This document shows positions 1 to 5,348 of a DNA stretch of 5,348 nucleotides, piece after piece. The translations under genes were made by a program, and so were the position numbers. The stretch spans positions 1 through 5,348 of the forward strand of contig JASFRI010000307.1 of NCBI GenBank assembly GCA_050115015.1, written 5' to 3'. Position 1 is the first letter of the stretch, and every line of letters begins with the position of its first letter. Below the pieces are notes generated by a model that saw nothing but the letters and a program-made list of their open reading frames with translations, searched no databases and was not told the origin of the DNA. The DNA comes from JASFRI01 sp050115015. GTDB lineage: Bacteria > Acidobacteriota > Polarisedimenticolia > CBDVAL01.

Positions 1-2077
1 CGGTGCCGTCCGAGGACTTGATCCAGATGTGGCTCCCACCGTCGCTGAACGCCACCAGACCGCCGTCCGGGGACCAGAGCGGCCCCAGCGCCGGAACGTC
101 GCCGAAGGTGAACCGGGTCGCCATCCCGCGCTGCAGATCGTAGATCCACACGTCGGAGCGCCCGTCGGGCCGGCGGATGGAGGTCACCGCCCGACGGCCA
201 TCGGGGGAGATCTTCAGGTTGACCCAGAAGATCGCCGGATCGCCGACCGTTTCGAGCTTCCGGCCCTCGAGGTCGAACCAGGTGAGCTGGCTCTCCGCCT
301 GGACGGCCCCCTGCTGGTAGACGAGAAGGCCGGTGCGGGAGAAGGTGAAGGTCCCGGCCCAGCGGAAGGTATTGAACTGCACGCCCTCGACGATGGGGAC
401 CGGCTCGCCGGACAGCTCGAGCGTGCTCCGGTCGATGGGCTGGACCACCAGGTTCCCCTCGCGGACGAACGCCAGGTACCCGGGCTCCACGAACATGCCC
501 TCGCTCTCGGCGTCCGCGACCTTCCGGGTCTCGCCGGTGCGCAGGTCGAGGCTCTGGATGCTCCCTCCCTCCCCGACGATGGGCGGGCCCATGAAGAACA
601 GGAGCCGCTGGCCATCGGGCAGGAAGTGCGGGTTGCGGTGGGTCCAGTCGGGACGATCCTCGGTCGTGACGGGCGTGGATTCTCCTCCGGCGGCGGCCAC
701 CTTCATCAGAGGACCGAACGGTGCCGGCGCGAAGACGATGGTGCCGTTCGCGCCCCAGGTCGCGCCGCGGCCGTCCGGCGCCTCGGTGACGGTCTGGGCG
801 GTGCCGCCACCGGCGGGGATCCGGCGCAGCCTGCCGTCGGCGAAGAACCCGAGCTGCTGCCCGTCCGGCGACCAGAAGGGGTAGGTGGCGCCCTCGGTCC
901 CGGCGAGGTGCCGCGCATCCAGGCTGTCCAGCCGGCGCACCCAGATACCCGTCGTTCCCTCTGCGTTCCGTCCCGCGTAGGCCAGCAGCGTGCCGTCCGG
1001 CGATAGCGCCAGCGACCGGTTGTTCGTGTCCAGCACCGTGCCCGGGCTCAGGTTGACGCTGGAACGCACCACCTGCCGTGGGGGCACGGGCGCACGGTGC
1101 AGCAGCCAGCCGCCGGCGAAGATCCCGACCGCCGCCAGGGCAGCTGCCAACCAGCTCCAGGCGGGCAGCCCACGCCGATCCACCGCCTCCGGTTCCGCCG
1201 CGGCGGGCGCCACGGCGCCACCGGCAGCGGCGATCCACTGGAGCTCTGCGCCCATGTCCCGGGCCGTCTGCCAGCGTGCCTCCGGATCCTTGGCCAGGCA
1301 GCGGGACACCACGTGATCCAGGGCCTGCGGCATGGAGGGGCGAGCCTCGGGGAGCGGGGTCGGCTCCTCCTTGAGGATGGCGGCGATGAGGGATGCCTGG
1401 GTCTCCCCCCGGAAGGCGCGCCTGCCGGTGGCCATCTCGTAGAGCATGGCCCCGAAGGCGAACAGATCGCTGCGCGCATCGGCCTCCTTGCCGTCCAGCT
1501 GCTCGGGCGCCATGTACTGGAACGTGCCGAGGATCGTCCCCGCGGCGGTGAGCGGTGACGTCATGGTCGGCGTCGCGGTCAGGTCGGTGGGCGACGAGGC
1601 CTCCATGCCCTTGGCCAGCCCGAAGTCCATGAGCTTGGCGCCGCCGGGGGCCAGCATGACGTTCTGCGGCTTCAGATCGCGGTGCACCAGCCCCGAACGG
1701 TGCGCCCGGTCGAGGGCGTCGGCCAGGGGAATGGCCACCTTCAGGAGCTCGTCCAGCGGCATCGGCCCGCGCTCGATGCGGTCGGCCAGGGTCTCCCCCT
1801 CCAGCAGCTCCATCACGAGGTAGTCGGTGCCCTCGTGAGAACCGATGTCGTGCACCGTGCAGATGTTGGGATGGTTCAGGCTGGAGGCCGAGCGGGCCTC
1901 GCGTTCGAAGCGCTGGCGTGCCTCGGTGGAGGCGGACAGGTGCTGCGGCAGAACCTTGACGGCAACCTCGCGGTCCAGCCGGGTGTCCCGGGCGCGGTAG
2001 ACCTCCCCCATCCCGCCGGCCCCCAGGGGGCCGACGATCTCGTAGGGACCGAGCTGCGCGCCGGGTTGCAGAGCCAT
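1..2077 (-). CDS. Membrane-anchored Ser/Thr protein kinase with C-terminal WD40-like propeller (partial, C-terminus off the left edge)
   Basis: A PknB-type (Hanks) kinase that should phosphorylate Ser/Thr of cytoplasmic proteins from ATP. One frame stays open from the ATG at 2077 to the window edge, giving 692 residues. Visible in order: glycine loop GAGGMGEVY (19-27), ATP lysine K41 in VAVKVL, helix-C glutamate E60, catalytic loop HRDLKPQN with D134, DFG at 151-153, a Thr/Ser-rich activation loop, APE at 190-192, D204 in SDLFAFG, and R268. All catalytic residues are present. An Ala/Pro-rich juxtamembrane stretch leads to one membrane helix at about 306-326. After it come repeated blade motifs of PD40/TolB type (SPDG at 359, 403, 624 and 669), so the sensor half is probably outside the membrane. 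Kinases of this layout are usually about 850-900 residues, so roughly 200 may be missing. No Shine-Dalgarno precedes the ATG (pyrimidine-rich leader); the glycine loop only a few residues in supports this start. Divergent from the TonB/TPR gene. Kinase identity is certain; the ligand is unknown. Confidence 0.94.
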   Translation of the reverse strand, partial: MALQPGAQLGPYEIVGPLGAGGMGEVYRARDTRLDREVAVKVLPQHLSASTEARQRFEREARSASSLNHPNICTVHDIGSHEGTDYLVMELLEGETLADRIERGPMPLDELLKVAIPLADALDRAHRSGLVHRDLKPQNVMLAPGGAKLMDFGLAKGMEASSPTDLTATPTMTSPLTAAGTILGTFQYMAPEQLDGKEADARSDLFAFGAMLYEMATGRRAFRGETQASLIAAILKEEPTPLPEARPSMPQALDHVVSRCLAKDPEARWQTARDMGAELQWIAAAGGAVAPAAAEPEAVDRRGLPAWSWLAAALAAVGIFAGGWLLHRAPVPPRQVVRSSVNLSPGTVLDTNNRSLALSPDGTLLAYAGRNAEGTTGIWVRRLDSLDARHLAGTEGATYPFWSPDGQQLGFFADGRLRRIPAGGGTAQTVTEAPDGRGATWGANGTIVFAPAPFGPLMKVAAAGGESTPVTTEDRPDWTHRNPHFLPDGQRLLFFMGPPIVGEGGSIQSLDLRTGETRKVADAESEGMFVEPGYLAFVREGNLVVQPIDRSTLELSGEPVPIVEGVQFNTFRWAGTFTFSRTGLLVYQQGAVQAESQLTWFDLEGRKLETVGDPAIFWVNLKISPDGRRAVTSIRRPDGRSDVWIYDLQRGMATRFTFGDVPALGPLWSPDGGLVAFSDGGSHIWIKSSDGT

Positions 2078-2200
2078 GAGCAGATGAGAGTAGCACTTGC
2101 GACCCGGATCGTGCGATACGGGGCGCGGGAGGGCGGTGCCCACGGCCTGGTACCGGGGAGGAGGCCGGGAGCGGCGGCCCATTCCCAGGCTGTCCGTTCC

Positions 2201-2209
2201 TGGTATCCT
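2201..2209 (+). promoter_or_regulatory. Candidate extended -10 promoter element for the TonB/TPR gene
   Basis: TGGTATCCT reads as an extended -10 (TGn followed by TATCCT) on the plus strand, about 108 bases before the start codon at 2317. A weak TTCCCA lies 16 bases upstream at 2182-2187 and is a poor -35. It is the most promoter-like stretch in the 2078-2316 gap. It would place the TGGGTC dyads at 2230-2253 inside the 5' leader. Sigma preferences of this organism are unknown, so the call is tentative. Confidence 0.28.
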
Positions 2210-2229
2210 CTGCGGGAAAACCCCCGTCG

Positions 2230-2253
2230 TGGGTCGCCAGGGACCCATGGGTC
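2230..2253. repeat. Overlapping TGGGTC/GACCCA inverted repeats (possible operator or alternative hairpins)
   Basis: Three half-sites in a row: TGGGTC (2230-2235), GACCCA (2242-2247) and TGGGTC (2248-2253). The first two form a perfect 6-bp stem with a 6-base loop. The second and third abut as the perfect 12-bp palindrome GACCCATGGGTC (2242-2253). The two pairings use the same middle half-site, so they exclude each other. They sit 64-87 bases before the start of the TonB/TPR gene and inside the only gap between it and the divergent kinase. A dimeric regulator site or a leader switch would both fit; neither is shown. Confidence 0.45.
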
Positions 2254-2307
2254 ACGCCTCCGTCGGCCCCGCCTGGCGGTCAGGGAAGCGCATTCCCCGC
2301 ACGGAAG

Positions 2308-2312
2308 GGAGG
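2308..2312 (+). promoter_or_regulatory. Ribosome binding site deciding between two adjacent ATG codons
   Basis: GGAGG stands 4 bases before the ATG at 2317 and 7 bases before a second in-frame ATG at 2320. The spacing favours 2320 as the main initiation codon. The two products differ by one methionine. Confidence 0.7.
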
Positions 2313-2316
2313 GTGG

Positions 2317-3195
2317 ATGATGAAGGTCCACGCGATCTGCTGTGCCCTCCTCCTTTTCTGGTCCCTCGCCGTCGCCACGGGGGAGCCGATGAAGCCGGGG
2401 GTCGACGGCGTGACGTACCCGGAGCTGGCCCACCGGGTCCCGGTGCGCTTCCCGCCCATAGCGTTGCAGAGCCGGCGCTCGGGGGTGGTGGTCCTCGATG
2501 CGGTCGTGCTCGAGAGCGGAAGTGTCGGGGTGATCCAGGTCGTCCGCGCCTTTCCGACCGGCTTCGGCTTCGAGCAAGCGGCGATCGAGTCGCTTCGACA
2601 GTGGCGCTACCGGCCCGGGACCCAGAACGGCGTGCCGGTGGACGTGTCCTTCATGGTTGTCATCGAATTCAGCCGCGGGGGAAGCGGTCTGTCCATCGAG
2701 TACGACTTCGAGAAGGACCTCTGGGAGGCGAAGAAGGAGATCGAGGCGGGCGAGCTGGAGGAGGCCTACACGAGCGTCCGGTCCGCCCTGGACGAGGCCG
2801 GGAAGCTCTCCAGGCACAACGGAGGCCTCTACGAGGCGCTTGCCCTCGCGGGAGACATCCACGCGCAGCGCGGCGAGAGTGAGGAGGCGGAGCGGTCCTA
2901 CGCCGGCGCACTGGAAGTCGGTCGAAAGAACCTCGGAAAGAAGAGCCTGGCTCTCCTGGAGCTACGCGGCAAGCTGGCGGCGATCCGCGTGCAGCAGGAA
3001 CGGTATGCCGAGGCGGAGCCCCTCATCAGCGAGTCGGTGCGCATCCTCGAGAAGGACGGGGACCACCCGCTCGAGCTTGCCTGGTGGCTCGAGCGGCAAC
3101 GTGCCGTGCTGATCTCGCTGGGGCGCTCCGAGGAGGCAGCAGCGGTCACCGATCGGCTCGACGAGCTCCAAGAAGAGGAAGCCGGAAAGCCCTAG
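2317..3195 (+). CDS. Exported TonB C-terminal-domain protein with C-terminal TPR-like repeats
   Basis: 292 residues. The N-terminus looks like a signal peptide: a lysine, a hydrophobic core AICCALLLFWSLAVA (6-20), then a likely cleavage near AVA-TGE. An uncleaved anchor is possible; no lipobox fits. Residues about 34-118 match a TonB C-terminal domain: YPELA, SGVVVLDAVV, a sequence resembling DEDGxV, QAAIESLRQWRYRP (87-100), NG at 104-105, and a closing strand VVIEF. About 128-285 is charged and helical with TPR spacing (LWEAKK..AGELEEAY, YEALALAGDIHAQRGESEEAERSY, LAAIRVQQERYAEAEPL, ISLGRSEEAAAV), ending in an acidic coil. Classical TonB carries the energy of ExbBD to outer-membrane receptors, but it has an N-terminal anchor and a Pro-rich span before this domain. 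Both are absent here, and no exbB or exbD is nearby, so I infer a periplasmic binding or scaffold role rather than true energy transduction. The start may be the ATG at 2320. Divergent from the kinase and convergent with the frameshifted gene. Confidence 0.9.
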   Translation: MMKVHAICCALLLFWSLAVATGEPMKPGVDGVTYPELAHRVPVRFPPIALQSRRSGVVVLDAVVLESGSVGVIQVVRAFPTGFGFEQAAIESLRQWRYRPGTQNGVPVDVSFMVVIEFSRGGSGLSIEYDFEKDLWEAKKEIEAGELEEAYTSVRSALDEAGKLSRHNGGLYEALALAGDIHAQRGESEEAERSYAGALEVGRKNLGKKSLALLELRGKLAAIRVQQERYAEAEPLISESVRILEKDGDHPLELAWWLERQRAVLISLGRSEEAAAVTDRLDELQEEEAGKP

Positions 3196-3221
3196 CGACC
3201 GGCGGTCGGTCCGGGGACCGA
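3196..3221 (+). terminator. Overlapping small hairpins just after the TonB/TPR stop; possible terminator without a U-tract
   Basis: CGACC (3196-3200) pairs with GGTCG (3204-3208). Alternatively TCGGTC (3206-3211) pairs with GACCGA (3216-3221) around a CGGG loop. They begin directly at the stop codon. No run of T follows, so intrinsic termination is doubtful. Such stems also arise easily by chance in GC-rich DNA. Confidence 0.3.
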
Positions 3222-3240
3222 GGCAAAGGGAGGATTGCGT

Positions 3241-3261
3241 GTCGGGTGTGGGTAGCCCGAC
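3241..3261. terminator. Inverted repeat between convergent genes, possible terminator of the minus-strand gene
   Basis: GTCGGG (3241-3246) pairs with CCCGAC (3256-3261) around a 9-base loop. It lies 22 bases beyond the stop codon of the minus-strand gene and 46 bases beyond the TonB/TPR stop. No T-tract is seen on either side. Confidence 0.25.
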
Positions 3262-3282
3262 CTCCTCTCGAGGTGCTTTCGG

Positions 3283-3543
3283 CTACGGGCCCGTGCGCTC
3301 GCTCCCCTCCGTGGGCTCGGGCCGACGCAGGCGCAGCATATCGTCCTGCCGCTCGAAGTTCTCCGCCCGGGGCGTGCCCGGGGGGGGCGCCGCCAGCACG
3401 AGGCTCCCCTCGTCCTCGTAGTAGATGCCCCGGCTCGTCGACCCGGCATAGTCACAATCACAATCCTCGATCGTGAAGTCGATCTGCGCGGGAGAGGTCT
3501 CGGCCCGGATCGACACGTAGCCCGCGTAGAACTCATCCGGTCC
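3283..3543 (-). pseudogene. Out-of-frame C-terminal part of the EreA/ChaN-TIGR03067-like protein
   Basis: After the G9 run the conserved protein continues in the next frame for 86 codons to a TAG at 3283-3285. It starts with PDEFYAGYVSIRAETSPAQIDFTI, then an acidic Cys stretch EDCDCDYAG, then GIYYEDEGSLVLAAPPPGTP, RAENFER and a basic/acidic tail. This is the second half of a TIGR03067-like domain, known mainly from Planctomycetes and relatives as a beta-rich exported domain of unknown function. Its characteristic elements are the SPAQIDFTI strand, the GIYY strand, and the LVLAAP then ENF segment. The first half of the same domain is in the upstream frame, so this is one gene broken within a domain. 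It has no start or ribosome site of its own. Dropping one G from the run, or adding two, gives a continuous protein of about 428 residues from 4570. Sequencing error, a real mutation, phase variation or transcriptional slippage could each explain it. Confidence 0.8.
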
Positions 3544-4570
3544 CCCCCCCACCCTCGGCGTGGAAGCTGCGCCCCTCGAAGCGCATCTTCCAGGAACGTT
3601 TGCCCGATTCGTACAGGTAGGACTGCCAGTCGCCCTGGAAGAGCTGCTCGGCGGCCGTGAGGTCCCCCATCGCCCTGGGCGGCGCCGCCGGCGGCGACCA
3701 GTCGTCGGGCGTCCATCCGGTGCGGCGTCGCACCCAGGGGGTCTCGTCGACGGGCACCGTCGCGGCTCCACCCCGCGCGGGCGGCGAGGCCGTCACGTCA
3801 CCGATGAAGTAGCGGCCGTGGTGACCGTCAGGAGGCATCGTCTCGTCGAGCTGGACCGTCCAGCGCCAGTCGCCTTCCGTGCCCAGGACCTCGACCGGCC
3901 CGCAGCCGGAAGAGCAGTTCCACGCACTCCCCGGTCCGTGGGCCACGTCGAGGGTGATCACGTCGCGCCCGGGGATCTGCCGGGCCAGCACGTAGGCCAT
4001 CGGTTCGTGGTCCGCGTTCGAAGCCCTGCCTCGCATGGGCCGGGTGTGCACGTTCCCCGCGAGGACGACCATCATCGAGTCCGGTGCGGCCTTCGCGGCA
4101 GCCGCGAGGGCCCCCCCCATGCCACGCTCGTGCGGCGGATCGTCGCCGGCGCCGCCCGTGTCGAAGGGCACCACGCGGATCGACTTGCCGGCCGCGCGCA
4201 GCCATCGCAGGCCATCGATGAGCTGGAGCATCGCGAAGCTCGTCCGCCCGTCCTGGGGGTCGGATTGCCATGGAGGCCCGGAGATGAGGCTCTCGCGATC
4301 TCCCGGCGCGCCGGTCGAGTCGAGGAAGAGCTCGATCCGCCCGCGCTCACCGGCCGGCAGTTCCACTCCGACGACGACCGGTAGATCGGCGGCGGTTGCA
4401 TGGCAGGCGACGTCGCGCACGAACTCCGGGCTCTCCGCGGTCCCGTACAGCTGCCCCAGAACCAGCACCGTCCCGGGACGGATCACGGCGTCAACCCCGC
4501 CGATCGTCGGACATTCCGCCCCCATCGACGGCGCACCGACCCCGATCAACATCGCAACGAACCAGCGCAT
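3533..4570 (-). CDS. Exported EreA/ChaN/TIKI-like protein fused to a TIGR03067-like domain; frame ends early after a G9 run
   Basis: Literal reading gives 345 residues from the ATG at 4570, ending in TGA five codons after a G9 run. This start has GGAGG six bases upstream and begins a signal peptide (MRWFVAMLIGVGAPSMGAEC). The open frame runs on to 4813, but that extension is Arg/Pro-rich and lacks support. Residues about 26-225 resemble the EreA/ChaN/TraB/TIKI hydrolase superfamily: VLVLGQLYGTAESPEFV (35-51), VVVGVELP with E70, DGR (107-109), IRVVPFD (131-137), VVLAGNVHTRP (168-178) and a WNC..CG pattern (217-224). Members usually show GELHGT at the first motif; here it is GQLYGT, so the Glu and His of the first GX2H are replaced, while the second (GNVH, H175) is kept. 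After a Pro-rich linker (about 265-302), AAEQLFQGDWQSYLYESGK opens a TIGR03067-like domain, which is cut by the frameshift. Activity is uncertain; a binding or non-catalytic role is possible. A heme/iron role (ChaN) or ester hydrolysis (EreA) cannot be claimed from this. Convergent with the TonB/TPR gene and divergent from the sigma factor. Confidence 0.82.
   Translation of the reverse strand: MRWFVAMLIGVGAPSMGAECPTIGGVDAVIRPGTVLVLGQLYGTAESPEFVRDVACHATAADLPVVVGVELPAGERGRIELFLDSTGAPGDRESLISGPPWQSDPQDGRTSFAMLQLIDGLRWLRAAGKSIRVVPFDTGGAGDDPPHERGMGGALAAAAKAAPDSMMVVLAGNVHTRPMRGRASNADHEPMAYVLARQIPGRDVITLDVAHGPGSAWNCSSGCGPVEVLGTEGDWRWTVQLDETMPPDGHHGRYFIGDVTASPPARGGAATVPVDETPWVRRRTGWTPDDWSPPAAPPRAMGDLTAAEQLFQGDWQSYLYESGKRSWKMRFEGRSFHAEGGGGTG
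3542..3550 (-). repeat. G9 homopolymer at the frameshift point
   Basis: Nine C on the plus strand, read as nine G in the gene, between the codons for AEG and the PDEFY segment. Reading straight through gives GGG GGG GGG ACC GGA TGA and an early stop. The conserved frame needs one G fewer, or equivalently two more, or a +1/-2 ribosomal shift; an ordinary -1 shift would not rescue it. Tracts like this are prone to slippage in vivo and to miscounting in sequencing. Confidence 0.95.
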
Positions 4571-4576
4571 CGCCAC

Positions 4577-4581
4577 CCTCC
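4577..4581 (-). promoter_or_regulatory. Ribosome binding site that decides the 4570 start
   Basis: On the minus strand GGAGG is followed by six bases (GTGGCG) and then the ATG at 4570. This good spacing, together with the signal peptide that follows, argues against the longer in-frame start at 4813, which has no such site. Confidence 0.75.
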
Positions 4582-4598
4582 ACCCCCGGAGCAACCCA

Positions 4599-4604
4599 AG
4601 GCTA
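4599..4604 (-). promoter_or_regulatory. Weak candidate -10 element for the minus-strand exported gene
   Basis: TAGCCT on the minus strand, preceded by TGGTG, would start transcription roughly 20-25 bases before the ATG at 4570. That leaves just enough leader for the GGAGG site. No convincing -35 is visible, so this is a geometric argument only. Confidence 0.2.
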
Positions 4605-4780
4605 CACCAGAGCCCTTCCTTCCGCTCGACGCGGCTCCCCGGGCCGGGACTCCGGGGTGCGACGGGATCAACGCACAGCACCCGGAGCAGCCAGACGAGG
4701 CGGTAGCGGTGTACCTCGCGGGGGATCGGCAGGATGGACCGGTTCCTCGGGGCATCCTGGATCGAGGGGACGATTTCCCC

Positions 4781-4811
4781 GGTGATACCATGGGCGGTGC
4801 CATGCATCACC
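4781..4811. repeat. Imperfect 31-bp dyad in the divergent intergenic region (possible operator)
   Basis: The left arm is GGTGAT (4781-4786), AC, CATGG (4789-4793). A 6-base centre GCGGTG follows. The right arm is CCATG (4800-4804), C, ATCACC (4806-4811). Eleven base pairs match, with a 2-versus-1-base asymmetry in each arm. It is the only strong structure in the 307-base gap 4571-4877, where I see no gene. It lies 67 bases before the proposed sigma-factor start and about 210 bases before the divergent gene. It could bind a dimeric regulator or fold as an mRNA hairpin in the sigma-factor leader. Confidence 0.5.
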
Positions 4812-4877
4812 ATGATTCCGGAGGCGGATGGAAGTCCTTTTCCGCCACGACCTCATGACCGGGGTGAAGAAAAGAGG

Positions 4878-5348
4878 GTGAGCCGGGAACACCAGGATGG
4901 ACCGCCGGAGGCGGGTCCCTCCCGCCGCGCGGCGACCCGGGAGCCGGCATCCCCCCCGTCGGAGATGGAACGGGTCCGCCGCACGATCGCCCGGGCCGTC
5001 GTCCGGATCTGCCCCTCCTGGCTGGCATTCCAGCGGGATGACATCGTCCAGGACGCCTGCCTCCGGATCGCGGGGAAGCTCACGGGCAAGGAACCGGAGG
5101 TCCCTCGAGCGTCTTATCTCTGGAAGGCGGCGCACAGCGCCGTGATGGACGAGATCCGGCGACGGCGCCGCCGACGGGAGGAGGAACTTGCAGATTCCGG
5201 ACACGCCGTGCCCTCGGGCCGCCCCTCGCCGGAGGAGCGCAGCTCTTCGGCGCAGGTCCGGAGCGCCCTGCGCGACGGGCTGCGCCGGCTGTCCCCGGGG
5301 AGGCGCGCGGCGGTGGTCCTGTACCTACACGGCTTCAGCCTGAAGGAG
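4878..5348 (+). CDS. ECF-type sigma-70 family sigma factor (partial, truncated at the right edge)
   Basis: The frame is open to the window edge, giving 157 residues from a GTG at 4878. Region 2 is clear: IARAVVRICPSWL then DDIVQDACLRI (about 54-64, the core-binding part), and SYLWKAAHSAVMDEIRRRRRRREE (about 79-102, the -10 recognition part with its basic helix). A short Ser/Pro linker follows, then the start of region 4, LRRLSPGRRAAVVLYLHGFSLKE, cut inside the -35 recognition helix-turn-helix. There is no sigma region 3, as expected for ECF factors, which direct RNA polymerase to stress or envelope genes. Start choice is uncertain. Codons from 4878 are G/C-ending like the rest of the gene, whereas those from the in-frame ATG at 4812 are not. 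ATG 4965 is the other option and would remove a 29-residue Pro/Ala/Ser-rich leader. Neither has a well-placed ribosome site (AAGAGG abuts the GTG; GGAG abuts ATG 4965). No anti-sigma gene is visible; it may lie beyond the edge. Confidence 0.87.
   Translation, partial: MSREHQDGPPEAGPSRRAATREPASPPSEMERVRRTIARAVVRICPSWLAFQRDDIVQDACLRIAGKLTGKEPEVPRASYLWKAAHSAVMDEIRRRRRRREEELADSGHAVPSGRPSPEERSSSAQVRSALRDGLRRLSPGRRAAVVLYLHGFSLKE

Noticed and set aside
29..1006. Long plus-strand open frame (325 codons) opposite the kinase propeller
   Set aside because: It is the antisense of a well-supported kinase frame; high G/C at third positions keeps the opposite strand open. Its translation shows no recognisable domain or ribosome site.
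2097..2120. TTGCGA followed by GATACG as a plus-strand promoter
   Set aside because: The spacing is only 12 bases, too short for a sigma-70 type promoter.
1682..2320. Plus-strand open frame over the kinase N-lobe and the intergenic gap
   Set aside because: Antisense to the glycine loop and catalytic loop of the kinase, with low-complexity translation.
1876..2862. 328-codon minus-strand open frame spanning the kinase start and antisense to the TonB/TPR gene
   Set aside because: Its end is an out-of-frame reading of the kinase and its beginning is antisense to the TonB domain; two real genes already explain it.
2097..2882. Plus-strand open frame overlapping the TonB/TPR gene
   Set aside because: Same strand but shifted frame, Arg/Gly/Pro-rich, no domain. 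The TonB frame carries the conserved motifs.
3535..3553. Programmed -1 ribosomal frameshift at the G9 run
   Set aside because: A -1 shift leads to the wrong frame; reaching the conserved frame needs +1 or -2, so a classical -1 slippery site does not explain it.
3560..4384. Plus-strand open frame (274 codons) opposite the EreA/ChaN-like domain
   Set aside because: Antisense shadow; the minus strand has a signal peptide, a ribosome site and family motifs.
4571..4813. In-frame N-terminal extension of the exported minus-strand gene to an ATG at 4813
   Set aside because: It would bury the signal peptide 81 residues inside the protein and has no Shine-Dalgarno, while the ATG at 4570 has a good one.

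Overview
This is a very GC-rich bacterial window with a strong G/C bias at third codon positions. Its gene content is a serine/threonine kinase carrying a WD40-like propeller, a signal-peptide TonB-C/TPR protein, a TIGR03067-like domain and an ECF sigma factor. That combination fits Acidobacteriota, Gemmatimonadota, Planctomycetota or Myxococcota, probably a soil or metagenomic lineage. The sequence alone does not settle the phylum. I see no mobile element, CRISPR array, tRNA or rRNA.

Layout from left to right. (1) 1-2077, minus strand: N-terminal 692 residues of a membrane-anchored Ser/Thr kinase, whose C-terminus lies beyond the left edge. (2) 2078-2316: divergent intergenic region with a candidate extended -10 element and overlapping TGGGTC/GACCCA dyads. 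(3) 2317-3195, plus strand: exported protein with a TonB C-terminal domain followed by TPR-type helices. (4) 3196-3282: short convergent region with small hairpins. (5) 3283-4570, minus strand: one exported protein split over two frames. It has an EreA/ChaN/TIKI-like domain followed by a TIGR03067-like domain, and the frame breaks at a run of nine G inside the second domain. (6) 4571-4877: divergent intergenic region with an imperfect 31-bp dyad. (7) 4878 to the right edge, plus strand: ECF-type sigma factor, truncated by the window inside region 4.

The genes do not form one operon: they lie as two divergent pairs facing each other. The shared theme is signalling and the cell envelope: a transmembrane kinase with a probable periplasmic propeller, a periplasmic TonB-like/TPR protein, an exported hydrolase-fold protein and an ECF sigma factor. 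A functional link between them is only inference. The most unusual element is gene 5: a domain fusion, an altered first metal-site motif, and a homopolymer frameshift that separates its two C-terminal halves.
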